Of a DNA stretch of 64,000 nt, positions 25,249 through 33,639 are shown piece after piece. Numbering within the stretch: the stretch's first letter is position 1; every line of letters begins with the position of its first letter. The notes under the pieces were generated by a model that had not been told where the DNA came from, searched no databases, and worked only from the letters and a program-made list of their open reading frames with translations. The DNA is from Haladaptatus pallidirubidus. GTDB lineage: Archaea > Halobacteriota > Halobacteria > Halobacteriales > Haladaptataceae. The stretch lies in assembly GCF_020700235.1 (NCBI RefSeq), contig NZ_CP085305.1:310001-374000 (forward strand), read 5' to 3'. A program made the position numbers and the translations under genes.

Positions 25249-26990
25249 GTTTGATCGAACTACACGACGTGACGTTTCAGTACGGCACTCAACCAGACGA
25301 CGAATACGCCGTAAACGACATCGATTTCAGTATCGAAGAAGGCCAGTTCGTCGGAATCGTGGGACAGAGCGAGGCCGGAAAGGCGACCCTCTGTCGGCTC
25401 ATCTCCGGGCAGATTCCCCACTTTTATCACGGAGAACTCTCGGGAACGGTTACAGTTGAAGGAAATTCGACGGTCGAATCGACCGTCGGCGAGCTTTCGA
25501 AGAAGATCGGATTCGTCTTCGAGAATCCCTACGACCAGCTTACAGGAGCAACCTCGACTGTCCTCGAAGAGGTCGCGTTCGGACTCGAAACCCACGGTCT
25601 TACTCGTGATGAAATGCGTGACCGCGCCAGGGAGAGTCTCGCCGCCATCGGGGTTGAAGACCTCGCCGACCGTAATCCGATGCAACTCTCCGGCGGACAG
25701 TGCCAGCGCGTCGCCATCGCATCAGTTATCGCGATGCAACCCGACGTGATGGTTCTCCGGCAACCCACGGCGCAACTCGACCCCGAGGGAACCGAGGAAG
25801 TGTTCGACGTGGTCGGGTCGATGAACGACGACGGTTACACAATCGTGATGGTCAGCCAAGAGATAGAGCGACTGGTACCCCACCTCGACCGGCTCGTCGT
25901 GATGGACGACGGCAAAATTCAATTCGACGGGCGACCGGACGACGTTCTCGTCCGAGCTATCGAGGAGGGACTTCCGATACCCGTCCCCGTCCCGGTCGAA
26001 ATCGGTCACCGGCTCCGCGACGCCGGAATCATCGCGTCCGACGAGCCGATTCCGGTGACGGAGTCCGGTTGTCTGTCCGAACTCCGTCACGTCGGCAACC
26101 GTCAACGATTCGACAGCAAAACCGACGGTGGACGCAGCGCTTCGCCGTCCGACGAACCTCTCGACGAGACGGCCGATATCGTCCTCAACGACCTGCACCA
26201 TCAGTATCCGAGCGGCGTCAAGGCACTTCGTGGCGTCTCATTCTCACTCGATGACGGCTGCGTCTGTCTCATCGGACAGAACGGCGCGGGGAAGTCCACG
26301 CTCGTAAAACACCTGAACGCACTCCTCGAACCCACCGAGGGCGTCGCGTACATTCGCGGCGCGGACACGACCGAACACACCACCGCCGAACTCGCCCACG
26401 AGGTCGGACTGAGCTTTCAAAATCCGGACGACCAACTCTTCCACAGCACCGTCGAAGAGGAGATACGATACGGACCGCGAAATCTCGGCTTCGACGACGA
26501 ACGAGTGGCGGAAACGACCGAACAAGCGTTGTCGCTACTCGGAGTAGAGGAGCGACGAAACGAGAACCCGTACGATTTCGGCGAACCGTGGCGCAAGCGA
26601 GTCGCGGTGGCTTCCATCGTCGCCATGGACACACCAATAGTCGTCCTCGACGAACCTACGAGCGGACAGGACGCTCCGGGATACAAACGACTTGGACATG
26701 CCGTCGACACCCTCGTGGAACGAGGGAAGCTCGTCGTCGTCATCACGCACGACATGGACTTCGTGCGCGAACACGCCGACCGCACGGTTCTCCTCGCGGA
26801 GGGGCAGGTCATCGCGGACGGCGACACGCGCACAGTGTTGGGCGATGCCGAGACGCTCGCTCGCTCAAACGTGCATCCACCGACGGTGACACGACTAAGT
26901 CTTGAACTCGGCGTCGGTTCGGTCCTCTCAGTCGACGAGTTACTGGACGCCGTCGATGCTTCGACCGGTGGTGCATCGCCGTCGAACTGA
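25245..26990 (+). CDS. Fused ECF ATPase (A1-A2) with complementary degenerate ATP sites
   Basis: The 581-residue protein has two ABC nucleotide-binding domains. Half 1 (about 1-270) has Walker A GQSEAGKAT near residue 42, where the Ser/Thr after GK is Ala; a good signature LSGGQCQR near 147; and Walker B MVLRQPTAQLD near 169, where the Asp and catalytic Glu are Arg and Gln. Half 2 (about 310-581) has intact Walker A GQNGAGKST near 344, intact Walker B VVLDEPTSGQD near 466 and HDMDF, but its signature is replaced by DFGEPWRKR near 443. Since an ABC site pairs Walker motifs of one half with the signature of the other, exactly one competent site is predicted. The start is fixed by ATGA overlap with EcfT. 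Confidence 0.9.
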   Translation: MSLIELHDVTFQYGTQPDDEYAVNDIDFSIEEGQFVGIVGQSEAGKATLCRLISGQIPHFYHGELSGTVTVEGNSTVESTVGELSKKIGFVFENPYDQLTGATSTVLEEVAFGLETHGLTRDEMRDRARESLAAIGVEDLADRNPMQLSGGQCQRVAIASVIAMQPDVMVLRQPTAQLDPEGTEEVFDVVGSMNDDGYTIVMVSQEIERLVPHLDRLVVMDDGKIQFDGRPDDVLVRAIEEGLPIPVPVPVEIGHRLRDAGIIASDEPIPVTESGCLSELRHVGNRQRFDSKTDGGRSASPSDEPLDETADIVLNDLHHQYPSGVKALRGVSFSLDDGCVCLIGQNGAGKSTLVKHLNALLEPTEGVAYIRGADTTEHTTAELAHEVGLSFQNPDDQLFHSTVEEEIRYGPRNLGFDDERVAETTEQALSLLGVEERRNENPYDFGEPWRKRVAVASIVAMDTPIVVLDEPTSGQDAPGYKRLGHAVDTLVERGKLVVVITHDMDFVREHADRTVLLAEGQVIADGDTRTVLGDAETLARSNVHPPTVTRLSLELGVGSVLSVDELLDAVDASTGGASPSN

Positions 26991-27049
26991 CTTCGAAACA
27001 CACAACCACACGAAATACAGTCACGCGACCACACAATTACACGATACAC

Positions 27050-27988
27050 ATGAGTACAAAACTGCTATTGGACGTAGACCCGGGGAACGACGACGCTATC
27101 GCGCTGTTCATCGCACTCGCCGCCGATGATGTCGACGTCGTCGGCATCACAACCGTCGCAGGCAATACGACGGTGGACAACGCGACACGAAACACGCTGT
27201 CACTACTCGAACTAGTCGATAGAACGGACGTTCCCGTCGCAAAGGGCGCGGGCCGTCCGCTCGCGGATGAACTGGAGATGGCCGAACACGTCCACGGGCC
27301 GGACGGACTTCCCGAAGCGGTTCGAGAGGGTCTTTCCGACCCATCAATCGAGCCGATAGAGCGGCACGCGGTCGATTTCATCCTCGAACAGGCGCACGAA
27401 CACGGCGACGACCTCACCATCGCGGCGCTCGGGCCGCAGACCAACATCGCGTTGGCGCTCGCGAAAGAACCATCTCTTTCCGATATGGTTGGAGACATCT
27501 ACCAGATGGGTGGCGCGCTGAAGACGACGGGGAACGTGACGCCGCAGGCGTCGTTTAACTTCTACGTAGACGCCGCTGCGGCAGCCCGCGTCGTTCAAGA
27601 TGCTCGTCCGAAAGTCGTCGGCCTCGACGTGACGGAACACGTCTATGTGGATACGGCAGATATTTTGGCGCTTGCCGAGGAAGCAGCCCCTCTCCCGACG
27701 ATAGCTGCCATTTTGGAGTTCAGCATCGAAGAAGTGCGCTCGAAGTTCGGGCACGACGGCGGATTGGCGAGTGATGCGGTCGTTCTAGCTGACATTGTCA
27801 ACGACGCGCTCGACTTCGAGAAGGCGTACGTAGAAATCGATACGACGGGCGGGCCGTCGAACGGCGCGACCATCTACGACGAACACGGCGTCTACGAGAA
27901 ATCACCGAACTGTGAGGTGGCACTCGACGTGGATGGAGACGCGTACCAACGCACGGTTCTCGACAGCCTCCGAACATTCGTCGAGTAG
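27050..27988 (+). CDS. Inosine/uridine-type nucleoside hydrolase (copy 2)
   Basis: The protein has 312 residues and is a paralogue of the gene at 22174-23124. It carries DVDPGNDDAIALF at residues 8-20, VVGITTVAGNTTV, TIAALGPQTNIALALA and the shared DIYQMGGALKTTGNVTPQASFNFYVDAAAAARVVQ. The region around residues 190-235 differs from copy 1, which may change base preference. It follows the ECF ATPase by 59 bp and closes the transport and hydrolysis cluster. No signal peptide is present, so hydrolysis is cytoplasmic after uptake. Confidence 0.93.
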   Translation: MSTKLLLDVDPGNDDAIALFIALAADDVDVVGITTVAGNTTVDNATRNTLSLLELVDRTDVPVAKGAGRPLADELEMAEHVHGPDGLPEAVREGLSDPSIEPIERHAVDFILEQAHEHGDDLTIAALGPQTNIALALAKEPSLSDMVGDIYQMGGALKTTGNVTPQASFNFYVDAAAAARVVQDARPKVVGLDVTEHVYVDTADILALAEEAAPLPTIAAILEFSIEEVRSKFGHDGGLASDAVVLADIVNDALDFEKAYVEIDTTGGPSNGATIYDEHGVYEKSPNCEVALDVDGDAYQRTVLDSLRTFVE

Positions 27989-28356
27989 CAATCTCCGGAT
28001 TCGGTCGCTCGTCAGTGTCACCGTATACGTCTTGCTGACGACTTCGACTATAGGTCGAACCGTTCGCTCATTCTCCGGCCGAATCGTGTTTCGAGTTGAA
28101 TTGTGTGAACTATGCCACTATCAAATAGATATACTAGTCAGTAGAGAGAAACAATATTAGACAGGCAGATTATCAATGTTCGGTTAAAATACTGGCGGAA
28201 ACGAGAACGCGACAGTTGGACAGTACTAAGTACTACTTTGACGCGTTCCCCGAGTAAAACCGGTACCCTTAACTCCGTTATACTTCTGGTATTATAACCG
28301 AAACAGGGTAGTCGGGTGCTACTCTCTACACTGAATCGGATACCAATCTAAAGATC
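27989..28356. other. Intergenic region, 368 bp, upstream of rdfA
   Basis: The region holds no recognised gene. An AT-rich part near 28100-28160 and a TTATACTTCTGGTATTATAACC stretch near 28279-28300 could supply the rdfA promoter. Confidence 0.4.
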
Positions 28357-28977
28357 ATGGGCGAAAGAAGTTCGAAAACAAAGATGAGTAAAGTCGAACG
28401 CGTAATCAGCGAGTACCAGTTGGACAGTATGGGAGAAACACTCGAAACCTACTGGATCGGCGAAGGCGACGAGCAGTACAGTCTTCGAGAACTCGCCGAC
28501 TTCTTTAACCAGACGGTGTTACGTACCGCGCTGGAACGAGAGAACGCATCGCTGCTTTCGGGCGAGGTCGAGAATACGTATCGGCTGCTAACCGATACGA
28601 CAGTCAGTAGCGGTATCCGAGCGGAGACCGAAAACTCCCTTGCGCGAGAGGGAATCGACGTGGAGCGCCTGAAACAGGATTTCGTGTCCCATCAAGCCAT
28701 CCACACCTATCTCACTAAATATCGCGACGTGAGCCACGAATCGAATACAGACGACGAAGGGGCACACATTGAGAAGGCCGCCGATACGATTCGACGACTT
28801 CAGAATCGAACCGCTGCAGTTACCGAGACGACACTCAAGAATCTTCGCAACACGGAACGAATAGTCCTTACTGACTTCGACGTCCTCACTGACGTACAAG
28901 TCGTCTGCAACTCGTGTGGCCGATCGTACCCGGTAGACGACCTTCTCGAGGCGGGCGGTTGTGAGTGCGAGCGCTGA
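28357..28977 (+). CDS. rdfA: Rod-determining factor RdfA family protein
   Basis: The protein has 206 residues. It matches the haloarchaeal RdfA pattern: SKVERVISEYQLDSMGETLETYWIGEGDEQYSLRELADFFNQ, GEVENTYRLLTDTTVSSG, FVSHQAIHTYLTKYRDVS, and a C-terminal zinc-ribbon-like end VQVVCNSCGRSYPVDDLLEAGGCEC. In Haloferax volcanii RdfA is needed for rod-shaped cells. Many haloarchaea carry extra copies beside an archaea-specific SMC-related gene, and here the next sequence is exactly such a gene, but broken. This accessory copy may have lost its partner. A start at 28384 (MSKVERV) is an alternative. Confidence 0.85.
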   Translation: MGERSSKTKMSKVERVISEYQLDSMGETLETYWIGEGDEQYSLRELADFFNQTVLRTALERENASLLSGEVENTYRLLTDTTVSSGIRAETENSLAREGIDVERLKQDFVSHQAIHTYLTKYRDVSHESNTDDEGAHIEKAADTIRRLQNRTAAVTETTLKNLRNTERIVLTDFDVLTDVQVVCNSCGRSYPVDDLLEAGGCECER

Positions 28978-29148
28978 ACTGGAGCTCTTTCTCCCACACC
29001 ACAGATATCCTACCTGTAAGTGTAAAGGTACATACATATTTATCAAACTGATTATTTTACGTGTGTTTACTCTCGTTTTAGAACGATAGTATCGTCGTTG
29101 CACACAGTACAGAAATTTGATTATAACCGCGCACCTAACAATCGGTTA

Positions 29149-29845
29149 ATGGAGTCGACGCAGCAGAGGTAACCCCAAGTAGAGGTCACTGCACACAGCA
29201 TCGGCGGGATTGACCAAACTGACGTCAGCTTCACCCCGCGCGTAACCATTCTCACTGGTCGGAACGCAACTAACAGAACGTCGTTCCTTCAAGCAATTAT
29301 GGCGGCTCTAGGCAGTGAACAAGCTTCGATCAAAGGCGACGCCGACGAGGGGTCAGTCGAACTCACGGTTGGTGACGAAACCTACACGCGGACACTCACC
29401 CGACGAAACGGCGCAATTGTGACGAGCGGCGACCCGTATCTCGACGACCCGGAACTCACAGATCCCTTTTCGTTCTTACTCGAATCGAACGAAGCGCGAC
29501 GCGCAGTAGCGCGAGGGGACGACCTCCGCAACCTCATTATGCGCCCCGTCGATATCAAGGCGATTCAGGCGGAAAAAGCAGCTCACGGACGAAAAGCGCC
29601 GTATCGACGATAAACTGGAGGAGTTGGAGTCGCTCGCTCAAACGCTCCCGACGCTCGAAGAGAAGCAAAATCAGTTGGCGGACGAAATCGAGGAGAAACG
29701 AGCGACGCTCGATGCGATCGATTCGAACCGTATCGCGAGGCTCGTCGAGTATTTCAGCGACTACGTATGCTACCTCGTAGCTGCGCTGCTTCCCGAGGAT
29801 GCCGCCGCACTCGATGACGAGTACGAGTGCGTGACCGAAATCTAA
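29149..29845 (+). pseudogene. Archaea-specific SMC-related protein (ASRP), broken copy 1
   Basis: ATG at 29149 is followed after seven codons by TAA, then the frame continues with family sequence: QVEVTAHSIGGIDQTDVSF, the P-loop VTILTGRNATNRTSFLQAIM, DEGSVELTVGDETYTRTLTR and RNLIMRPVDI. A one-base shift in the A run near 29573-29577 moves the rest to another frame (KQLTDEKRRIDDKLEELESLAQTL ... EEIEEKRATLDAIDSNRIARLVEYFSDYV). The long coiled-coil centre is largely missing, since intact members exceed 500 residues. Three lesions (nonsense codon, frameshift, internal deletion) make it inactive. It follows rdfA, the normal partner arrangement. Confidence 0.85.
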
Positions 29846-30231
29846 GTCATCCTCGATTTACGGAAACAGGTAAGTGTAACGTCTTTTCATCGAGTTATCG
29901 GCCGAAGTGGACTCTTGTTGGGAACGACGGCAAATTGCCGGATTGATTCGGACGACCGGTACCTCTTCATGGCAAACGAGGTGAACTTCTCGTGGAATCC
30001 GTACTCATCGCCGCTCGGGAGTCGATCGCACGTTGAGACACGTCGTACATAGGAAGTTGTGACCAGCCGTTTTCACGAACGGTGAGTACTGACACACTCA
30101 ATTTGAACCGTAACGTCGGGAAATAGAACGTATAATGCCAAATATTTATCAATATATAAATTAGTTGATTTTATGTTTTTAAACGATAATATGACGTAAG
30201 TCGTTTAGCTTGTCGAACAGTAACGGTAGAC
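29846..30231. other. Intergenic region, 386 bp
   Basis: The region between the ASRP pseudogene and the FNT-UspA gene has no recognised gene. It becomes very AT-rich at 30130-30190, which should contain the promoter of the next gene. Confidence 0.4.
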
Positions 30232-32040
30232 ATGGAAGACTCGGGACGGGAGGATCAGGAGACTGTTCGCGATGCTGTTGAAAGCTCTCGAAGCGGTGCC
30301 CCCGCCGTCGGAGCAGTCGTCCGGGATCGGTTTTCTTCGGACGAAATCTTCCAGCGGATTATTGCTGCCGCCGATGAGGAGGTCACTTCGAGCTCCCGTG
30401 AACTGTTTTTTAGCGCGCTCGCGGGTGGCTTTGCGATTACGATTACATTCTTATTGTACTCATCGATGTCGGCCACGATGGACGGCGACCCGCTTTTAAG
30501 CGTCATCTTGTATCCACTTGGGTTCATTTATATCATTATCGGAGGTTACCAGCTGTACACCGAAAATACGCTCCCGCCTGTTGCATTGAATCTGGAACGG
30601 CTCGTCAGCATTCCTGGGTTGTTACGACACTGGCTCATCGTACTCTGTGGCAACTTCGCGGGAGGGGCCATCGGCGCGACCGCCCTTTTGTGGGGAAACG
30701 TCTTTTCTCCCGAAGCGAAAATGATGGCCTTGAGCCACGCTGAACACGGTATCGAAACGCCAGTGACATCGCTGTTTTTTAAGGCAGTTTTTGCTGGTCT
30801 CATCGTCGCTGGTGTCGTTTGGGTGGTATACGCCTCCCGTGACACGATTTCTCGACTCGTGGTAATCTATTTGGCATTCCTCGCGATTCCACTCGGCGAT
30901 CTCTTTCACGTCGTCGTTTCCTTCACCGAGTTGGTGTATTTGGTTCTCGCAGGTGACGTTGGTCTCACCATCGGAATGACGCAGTTCGTTGGCCCGGTGT
31001 TACTCGGCAACACCGTAGGTGGGGTCGTACTGGTAACGGTCGTCAACTACTTTCAAACGAGCGAACGTCGCCTGGAATCGGCTCGGTTCGAAGGGGCAGA
31101 CCGCCAACTGTCGGTTCGAGAGTGGCTGTTTGGCACTTTCGTAGGTCGTTCATACGTTTCGATGATCGATACCAGCGAGGCGGTCGCCGCCGATGATGAT
31201 TCATACCGGATACTGGTTCCAATCGGGAACCCTCGAACCGAGTCAGAAATCGTGAATCTAGCGTGTGTACTCGCTAGCGAGCATCCGTCCGCGGTCATCC
31301 ACGCGGTTCACATCGTACAGACGCCGCCTCGTGCGTCGATGAGCTACGACCACAATCAGCGAGAACGAATCGTCACAGAATCCAACGAGCTCATGGAAAG
31401 CGTCCGCGAAATCATAGATTCATACAACGTGTCGTATGAGACATCGACGGTCGTTTCCCACCGCTCGTTTCAAGAGGTGTTCAATACGACTGAACGCGAA
31501 CACGCAGATCTCGTCGTGATGGGGTGGGGTACCGACCGGCCGTGGGGAGACGCTCGCGCAGAGCGGCCGATAGACGAACTCACCAGCCGGCTTCCCTGCG
31601 ACTTTCTCGTACTCAGAGATCGTGGAATGGACGCTTCGAAAATCCTGTTACCAACCGCGGGAGGACCAGATTCGGAACTGGGGGCCGAGGTTGCACGGGC
31701 CCTCAAATCAGCTCTCGATTCAACGATTACCCTGTTGCACGTTGTCGATAGTCCCGGTAAATATGAATCAGGTGAACAGTTTCTTGCCGAGTGGGCTGCA
31801 GACAACGATTTAGACAGTGCCGAACTCGTGGTTGACGATTCCGGTAACGTTGGTGATGCAATCAGTCGCAAATCGAAGGAACATTCGTTGGTAATCGTCG
31901 GAGCGACTGAAAAGGGACTCCTCTCACGACTCGTTACCGAGTCATTACATTTCGACATTCTCAACGAGGTCGATTGTTCAGTGTTACTCGCAGAGCGACC
32001 GGACAATCGGACGTTTTTTGAACGGCTTTTCGGTGACTAG
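30232..32040 (+). CDS. Formate/nitrite transporter (FNT) domain fused to two UspA domains
   Basis: The protein has 602 residues. Residues about 45-290 form an FNT channel: FFSALAGGFAITITFLL, NFAGGAIGATALLWG, the LAFLAIPLGDLFHVVVSF helix and GNTVGGVVLVTVVNYFQ, matching the repeats and NxxGG-type pore loops of FocA/NirC. Two cytoplasmic universal-stress-protein domains follow, beginning SYRILVPIGNPRTESEIV near 324 and DASKILLPTAGGPDSELG near 466, the second ending IVGATEKGLLSRLVTESLHFDIL. UspA domains bind nucleotides, so the fusion suggests anion flux gated by energy state. The anion (formate, nitrite, acetate or other) cannot be told. Confidence 0.85.
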   Translation: MEDSGREDQETVRDAVESSRSGAPAVGAVVRDRFSSDEIFQRIIAAADEEVTSSSRELFFSALAGGFAITITFLLYSSMSATMDGDPLLSVILYPLGFIYIIIGGYQLYTENTLPPVALNLERLVSIPGLLRHWLIVLCGNFAGGAIGATALLWGNVFSPEAKMMALSHAEHGIETPVTSLFFKAVFAGLIVAGVVWVVYASRDTISRLVVIYLAFLAIPLGDLFHVVVSFTELVYLVLAGDVGLTIGMTQFVGPVLLGNTVGGVVLVTVVNYFQTSERRLESARFEGADRQLSVREWLFGTFVGRSYVSMIDTSEAVAADDDSYRILVPIGNPRTESEIVNLACVLASEHPSAVIHAVHIVQTPPRASMSYDHNQRERIVTESNELMESVREIIDSYNVSYETSTVVSHRSFQEVFNTTEREHADLVVMGWGTDRPWGDARAERPIDELTSRLPCDFLVLRDRGMDASKILLPTAGGPDSELGAEVARALKSALDSTITLLHVVDSPGKYESGEQFLAEWAADNDLDSAELVVDDSGNVGDAISRKSKEHSLVIVGATEKGLLSRLVTESLHFDILNEVDCSVLLAERPDNRTFFERLFGD

Positions 32041-32206
32041 CGACACGAACCTCCGTTTTAGTATCTATTTGGAATTTTTCAAACGAGAGGATTTTTCGAA
32101 TGTTAGATGTCGATGAATGAGGGAATTCGATGAATGTGAGAGGAGCTGTCGTTCCAGCGAGAAACAAACCGAGGGCAATAATTAGCTGGCGAACGTTCGA
32201 TCGTTC

Positions 32207-33133
32207 GTGAACCGTCGTTTCCTCACTATTGGACTGTTCGGAGTTCTTGCGACGCTCTGGGGCTTTTCATTCCTAGCAATCTCCGTCGGTCTCGAATCGC
32301 TCGAACCGATACTCTTCGCCGCATTCCGTTACGACATTGCTGCGATCCTCCTACTGGGGTATGCGCTTCGTAGCGACACCGCGTGGTGTCCGACCGACAA
32401 ACCGAACGTCGGTGCCGTCCTCGCGGGAGGAGTTTTTCTCGTCGGCGCGAATGCGTTCCTCTTTATCGGTCAACAGACCGTCTCCAGCGGAATGGCTGCC
32501 ATCCTACAGAGTCTTCTTCCCATTATGACATCGCTATGGGCGGTTGGCCTCCTTCCGGAAGAACGTATCTCGGCGACCGATACAGTCGGAATCGTTTTAG
32601 GATTCATCGGTGTCGGCCTCATTATCCGCCCGAATCCGGCAAACTTGCTCGGAAACGATGTCGCCGGCCGCCTTTTGATTTTCATCCAAGTAACAGGTGT
32701 GGCGCTCGGGGGTGTTCTCATTCAGCGATTCAAACCAACCCTCGATAAGGCCGCACTCTCCGGCTGGTCGATGTTTACTGGTGGACTGCTCCTCCACGTC
32801 GTTAGCACTAGTATCGGTGAGACGTTCTCACTCCCGACCGGTACTAGAAGTAGCGCTGCAGTTGCATATCTTGGAATCTTCGCTACTGCCATCGCCTTTT
32901 TGATTTATTTTACCCTCCTCGACGTTCGCGGCGCGCTCGAAACATCACTCGTTGCGTATCTGATACCGATCGTCGCGACCATCGTCGGAGTCGTAGTCTT
33001 AGGGGAAACAATCACACCACTCACGGTCGTCGGATTCGTCGTCGTTTTTATCGGCTTTATTCTGCTTAAGCGTCGAGGCATTGCCAACATTGTAGATGGA
33101 ACGACGAAACACGAGGAACACGCGAAACAGTAG
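32207..33133 (+). CDS. EamA/DMT family transporter
   Basis: The protein has 308 residues with about ten membrane helices and two EamA repeats: LWGFSFLAISVGLESLEPILFAAFRYDIAA in the first half and LEVA-like GIFATAIAFLIYFTLLDVRGALETSLVAYLIPIVATIVGVVVLGE in the second. The start is GTG at 32207. Such proteins export small metabolites, often amino acids or nucleotide-sugar-type solutes. It stands alone; the substrate is unknown. Confidence 0.88.
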   Translation: MNRRFLTIGLFGVLATLWGFSFLAISVGLESLEPILFAAFRYDIAAILLLGYALRSDTAWCPTDKPNVGAVLAGGVFLVGANAFLFIGQQTVSSGMAAILQSLLPIMTSLWAVGLLPEERISATDTVGIVLGFIGVGLIIRPNPANLLGNDVAGRLLIFIQVTGVALGGVLIQRFKPTLDKAALSGWSMFTGGLLLHVVSTSIGETFSLPTGTRSSAAVAYLGIFATAIAFLIYFTLLDVRGALETSLVAYLIPIVATIVGVVVLGETITPLTVVGFVVVFIGFILLKRRGIANIVDGTTKHEEHAKQ

Positions 33134-33253
33134 GCTGTGGCCCACTCCCGCGGTAACACTATCGTTTCTTGAATCGGATGACAGCAACTGCATTCGCGAC
33201 TTGCTTCTTGCCGAGAAGCGAATGTTTATCATCCCTACCTTCCACGCTATCGC

Positions 33254-33376
33254 ATGCCTGTAGCCTGTTGCTGCCACTGCGGTTCGAAAATGATTAGCTC
33301 GACGTACCCAAAAGCGGTAAAGTGGTATCACGACCATCTCCGTAAAAACCATCCGAAAGCTTGGCTCCACGCATGA
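33254..33376 (+). CDS. Small zinc-finger protein, 40 residues
   Basis: An ATG-to-TGA frame of 40 codons encodes CCCHCG near the N-terminus and a His-rich WYHDHLRKNHPKAWLH tail. The spacing allows a C-x2-C ... H-x4-H zinc site. Haloarchaea encode many such micro-zinc-finger proteins, often of regulatory effect. It is too short for statistical coding support, and the call rests on the Cys/His pattern and basic tail. Confidence 0.5.
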   Translation: MPVACCCHCGSKMISSTYPKAVKWYHDHLRKNHPKAWLHA

Positions 33377-33455
33377 CGACTGATGACGGGCGAGAGCACC
33401 GCTCGAAGGTTTCTGTTACTGTGAGCTCGTTAGATTAGCACAGCCAGAAATTTGT

Positions 33456-33501
33456 CTAACACACGAATGAGACAGATGTGCCTAACATACGGGTGAGACA
33501 A
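33456..33501. repeat. Two 20-bp direct repeats upstream of orc1/cdc6
   Basis: CTAACACACGAATGAGACAG at 33456-33475 and CTAACATACGGGTGAGACAA at 33482-33501 match at 16 of 20 positions and are spaced 26 bp start to start. Lying about 140-180 bp before the initiator gene, they could be iterons or an operator. Confidence 0.5.
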
Positions 33502-33585
33502 GTTCGTCATTCTTAGACTTCGGTTGTGGTTCGTATCAACATCGATTATGCAACCAGTAGAGATTATCAAATCCGAATATTCGTG

Positions 33586-33607
33586 TAGATAGACTTCGAT
33601 ATGGGTA
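33586..33607 (+). promoter_or_regulatory. Degenerate origin box at the orc1/cdc6 promoter
   Basis: The sequence ACTTCGATATGGGTAG resembles the core ACTTCGATAATGGGGT of the boxes downstream of the gene. It lies about 35-55 bp upstream of the preferred ATG, so the initiator may bind its own promoter. Confidence 0.4.
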
Positions 33608-33639
33608 GTTTTTTATTCACAGTACCGTTGGTTTTGTAT

